Shown here in pieces: positions 6,346-6,563 of a DNA stretch of 6,563 nucleotides. The position numbers were made by a program, and so were the translations under genes. Within the stretch, counting starts at the first letter, position 1; each line of letters opens with the position of its first letter. The notes beneath the pieces are model-generated. The model was not told the origin of the DNA. It saw nothing but the letters and a program-made list of their open reading frames with translations, and did no database searches. This DNA is from CBDUXZ01 sp965371325 [NCBI: uncultured bacterium] (GTDB lineage Bacteria > JAUYMQ01): assembly GCA_965371325.1 (NCBI GenBank), contig CBDUXZ010000109.1:1-6563 (forward strand), read 5' to 3'.

Positions 6346-6563
6346 CTAGTGGTAGCGTCTCAGGTAGGAGAGATCCTTGTCCTGGGTATTCTTGGCGCCG
6401 ATCAGCACGATGCGCATCTTTCCCCCTTCGCCCTGACAGAAATAGATTCGTCTCTTCCCTGCGAAACCCAGTTCGAAGATATTGCCACGCTCGAGTCCCC
6501 CCACCTTTCGGCGCAGGGGTAGATTGTCGTCGCGGTCATTCAGGCGCTTGATGACCTCTTCTG
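6346..6563 (-). CDS. RelE/ParE-family toxin, C-terminal part (cut by window edge)
   Basis: The last 71 residues of a minus-strand gene are visible; the start lies beyond the right edge. The sequence has the compact beta-rich layout of RelE/ParE/HigB toxins, especially the 'addiction module killer' (Gp49-like) group: a KVGGLERGNIFEL segment, then RRIYFCQ, then MRIVLIGAKNTQDKDL and a final LRRYH. These correspond to the usual K.L..G..ELR, R.YF, and ..VLL..G.K.TQ..DI pattern. Such proteins run to about 100 residues, so roughly a quarter to a third is missing. They typically cleave mRNA at the ribosome or poison gyrase; which applies here cannot be told. An antitoxin gene is not in the window. 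The gene converges on the HD-GYP gene, with 33 bases between stop codons and no obvious terminator. Confidence 0.72.
   Translation of the reverse strand, partial: EEVIKRLNDRDDNLPLRRKVGGLERGNIFELGFAGKRRIYFCQGEGGKMRIVLIGAKNTQDKDLSYLRRYH

Overview
The window is about 6.6 kb of GC-rich DNA from a flagellated Gram-negative bacterium. The sigma-28 protein, the enhancer-binding proteins and the response-regulator/HD-GYP protein all look deltaproteobacterial (Desulfobacterota-like). The sequence alone does not settle the lineage. No rRNA, tRNA, IS element or CRISPR array is visible.

Left half, minus strand: a sigma-54 enhancer-binding protein (EBP, 2069-3535), then the flagellar sigma factor fliA (749-1507), then its anti-sigma factor flgM (243-581). 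The 561-base gap between the EBP and fliA is rich in signals: a palindrome with a GTCA-N6-TGAC core (1876-1897), a strong sigma-54 -24/-12 promoter (1677-1691) and a structured fliA leader. fliA ends in a strong intrinsic terminator (672-719). flgM then appears to restart from its own sigma-28-type promoter (640-667).

Right half, plus strand: the EBP is divergent from a second REC-AAA+-Fis protein (3810-5156). Every recognisable catalytic element of this second protein is missing: the phosphoacceptor Asp, the Walker A Lys, the Walker B Asp-Glu, the first arginine finger, the sensor residues and the whole GAFTGA loop. Its reading frame and helix-turn-helix are intact. It appears to be a 'pseudo-EBP' and is the most unusual item in the window. 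A REC-HD-GYP cyclic-di-GMP phosphodiesterase-type protein (5203-6312) follows 46 bases later, probably in the same operon. Converging on it is the C-terminal part of a RelE/ParE-type toxin (6346 to the window edge).

Proposed circuit (inference): a housekeeping promoter (3586-3614) makes the intact EBP. The EBP binds upstream of fliA and fires its sigma-54 promoter. Sigma-28 then drives flgM and, through a similarly built element at 3677-3704, possibly the pseudo-EBP and HD-GYP genes. FlgM would restrain sigma-28, and the pseudo-EBP and HD-GYP protein would be candidates for feedback on motility.
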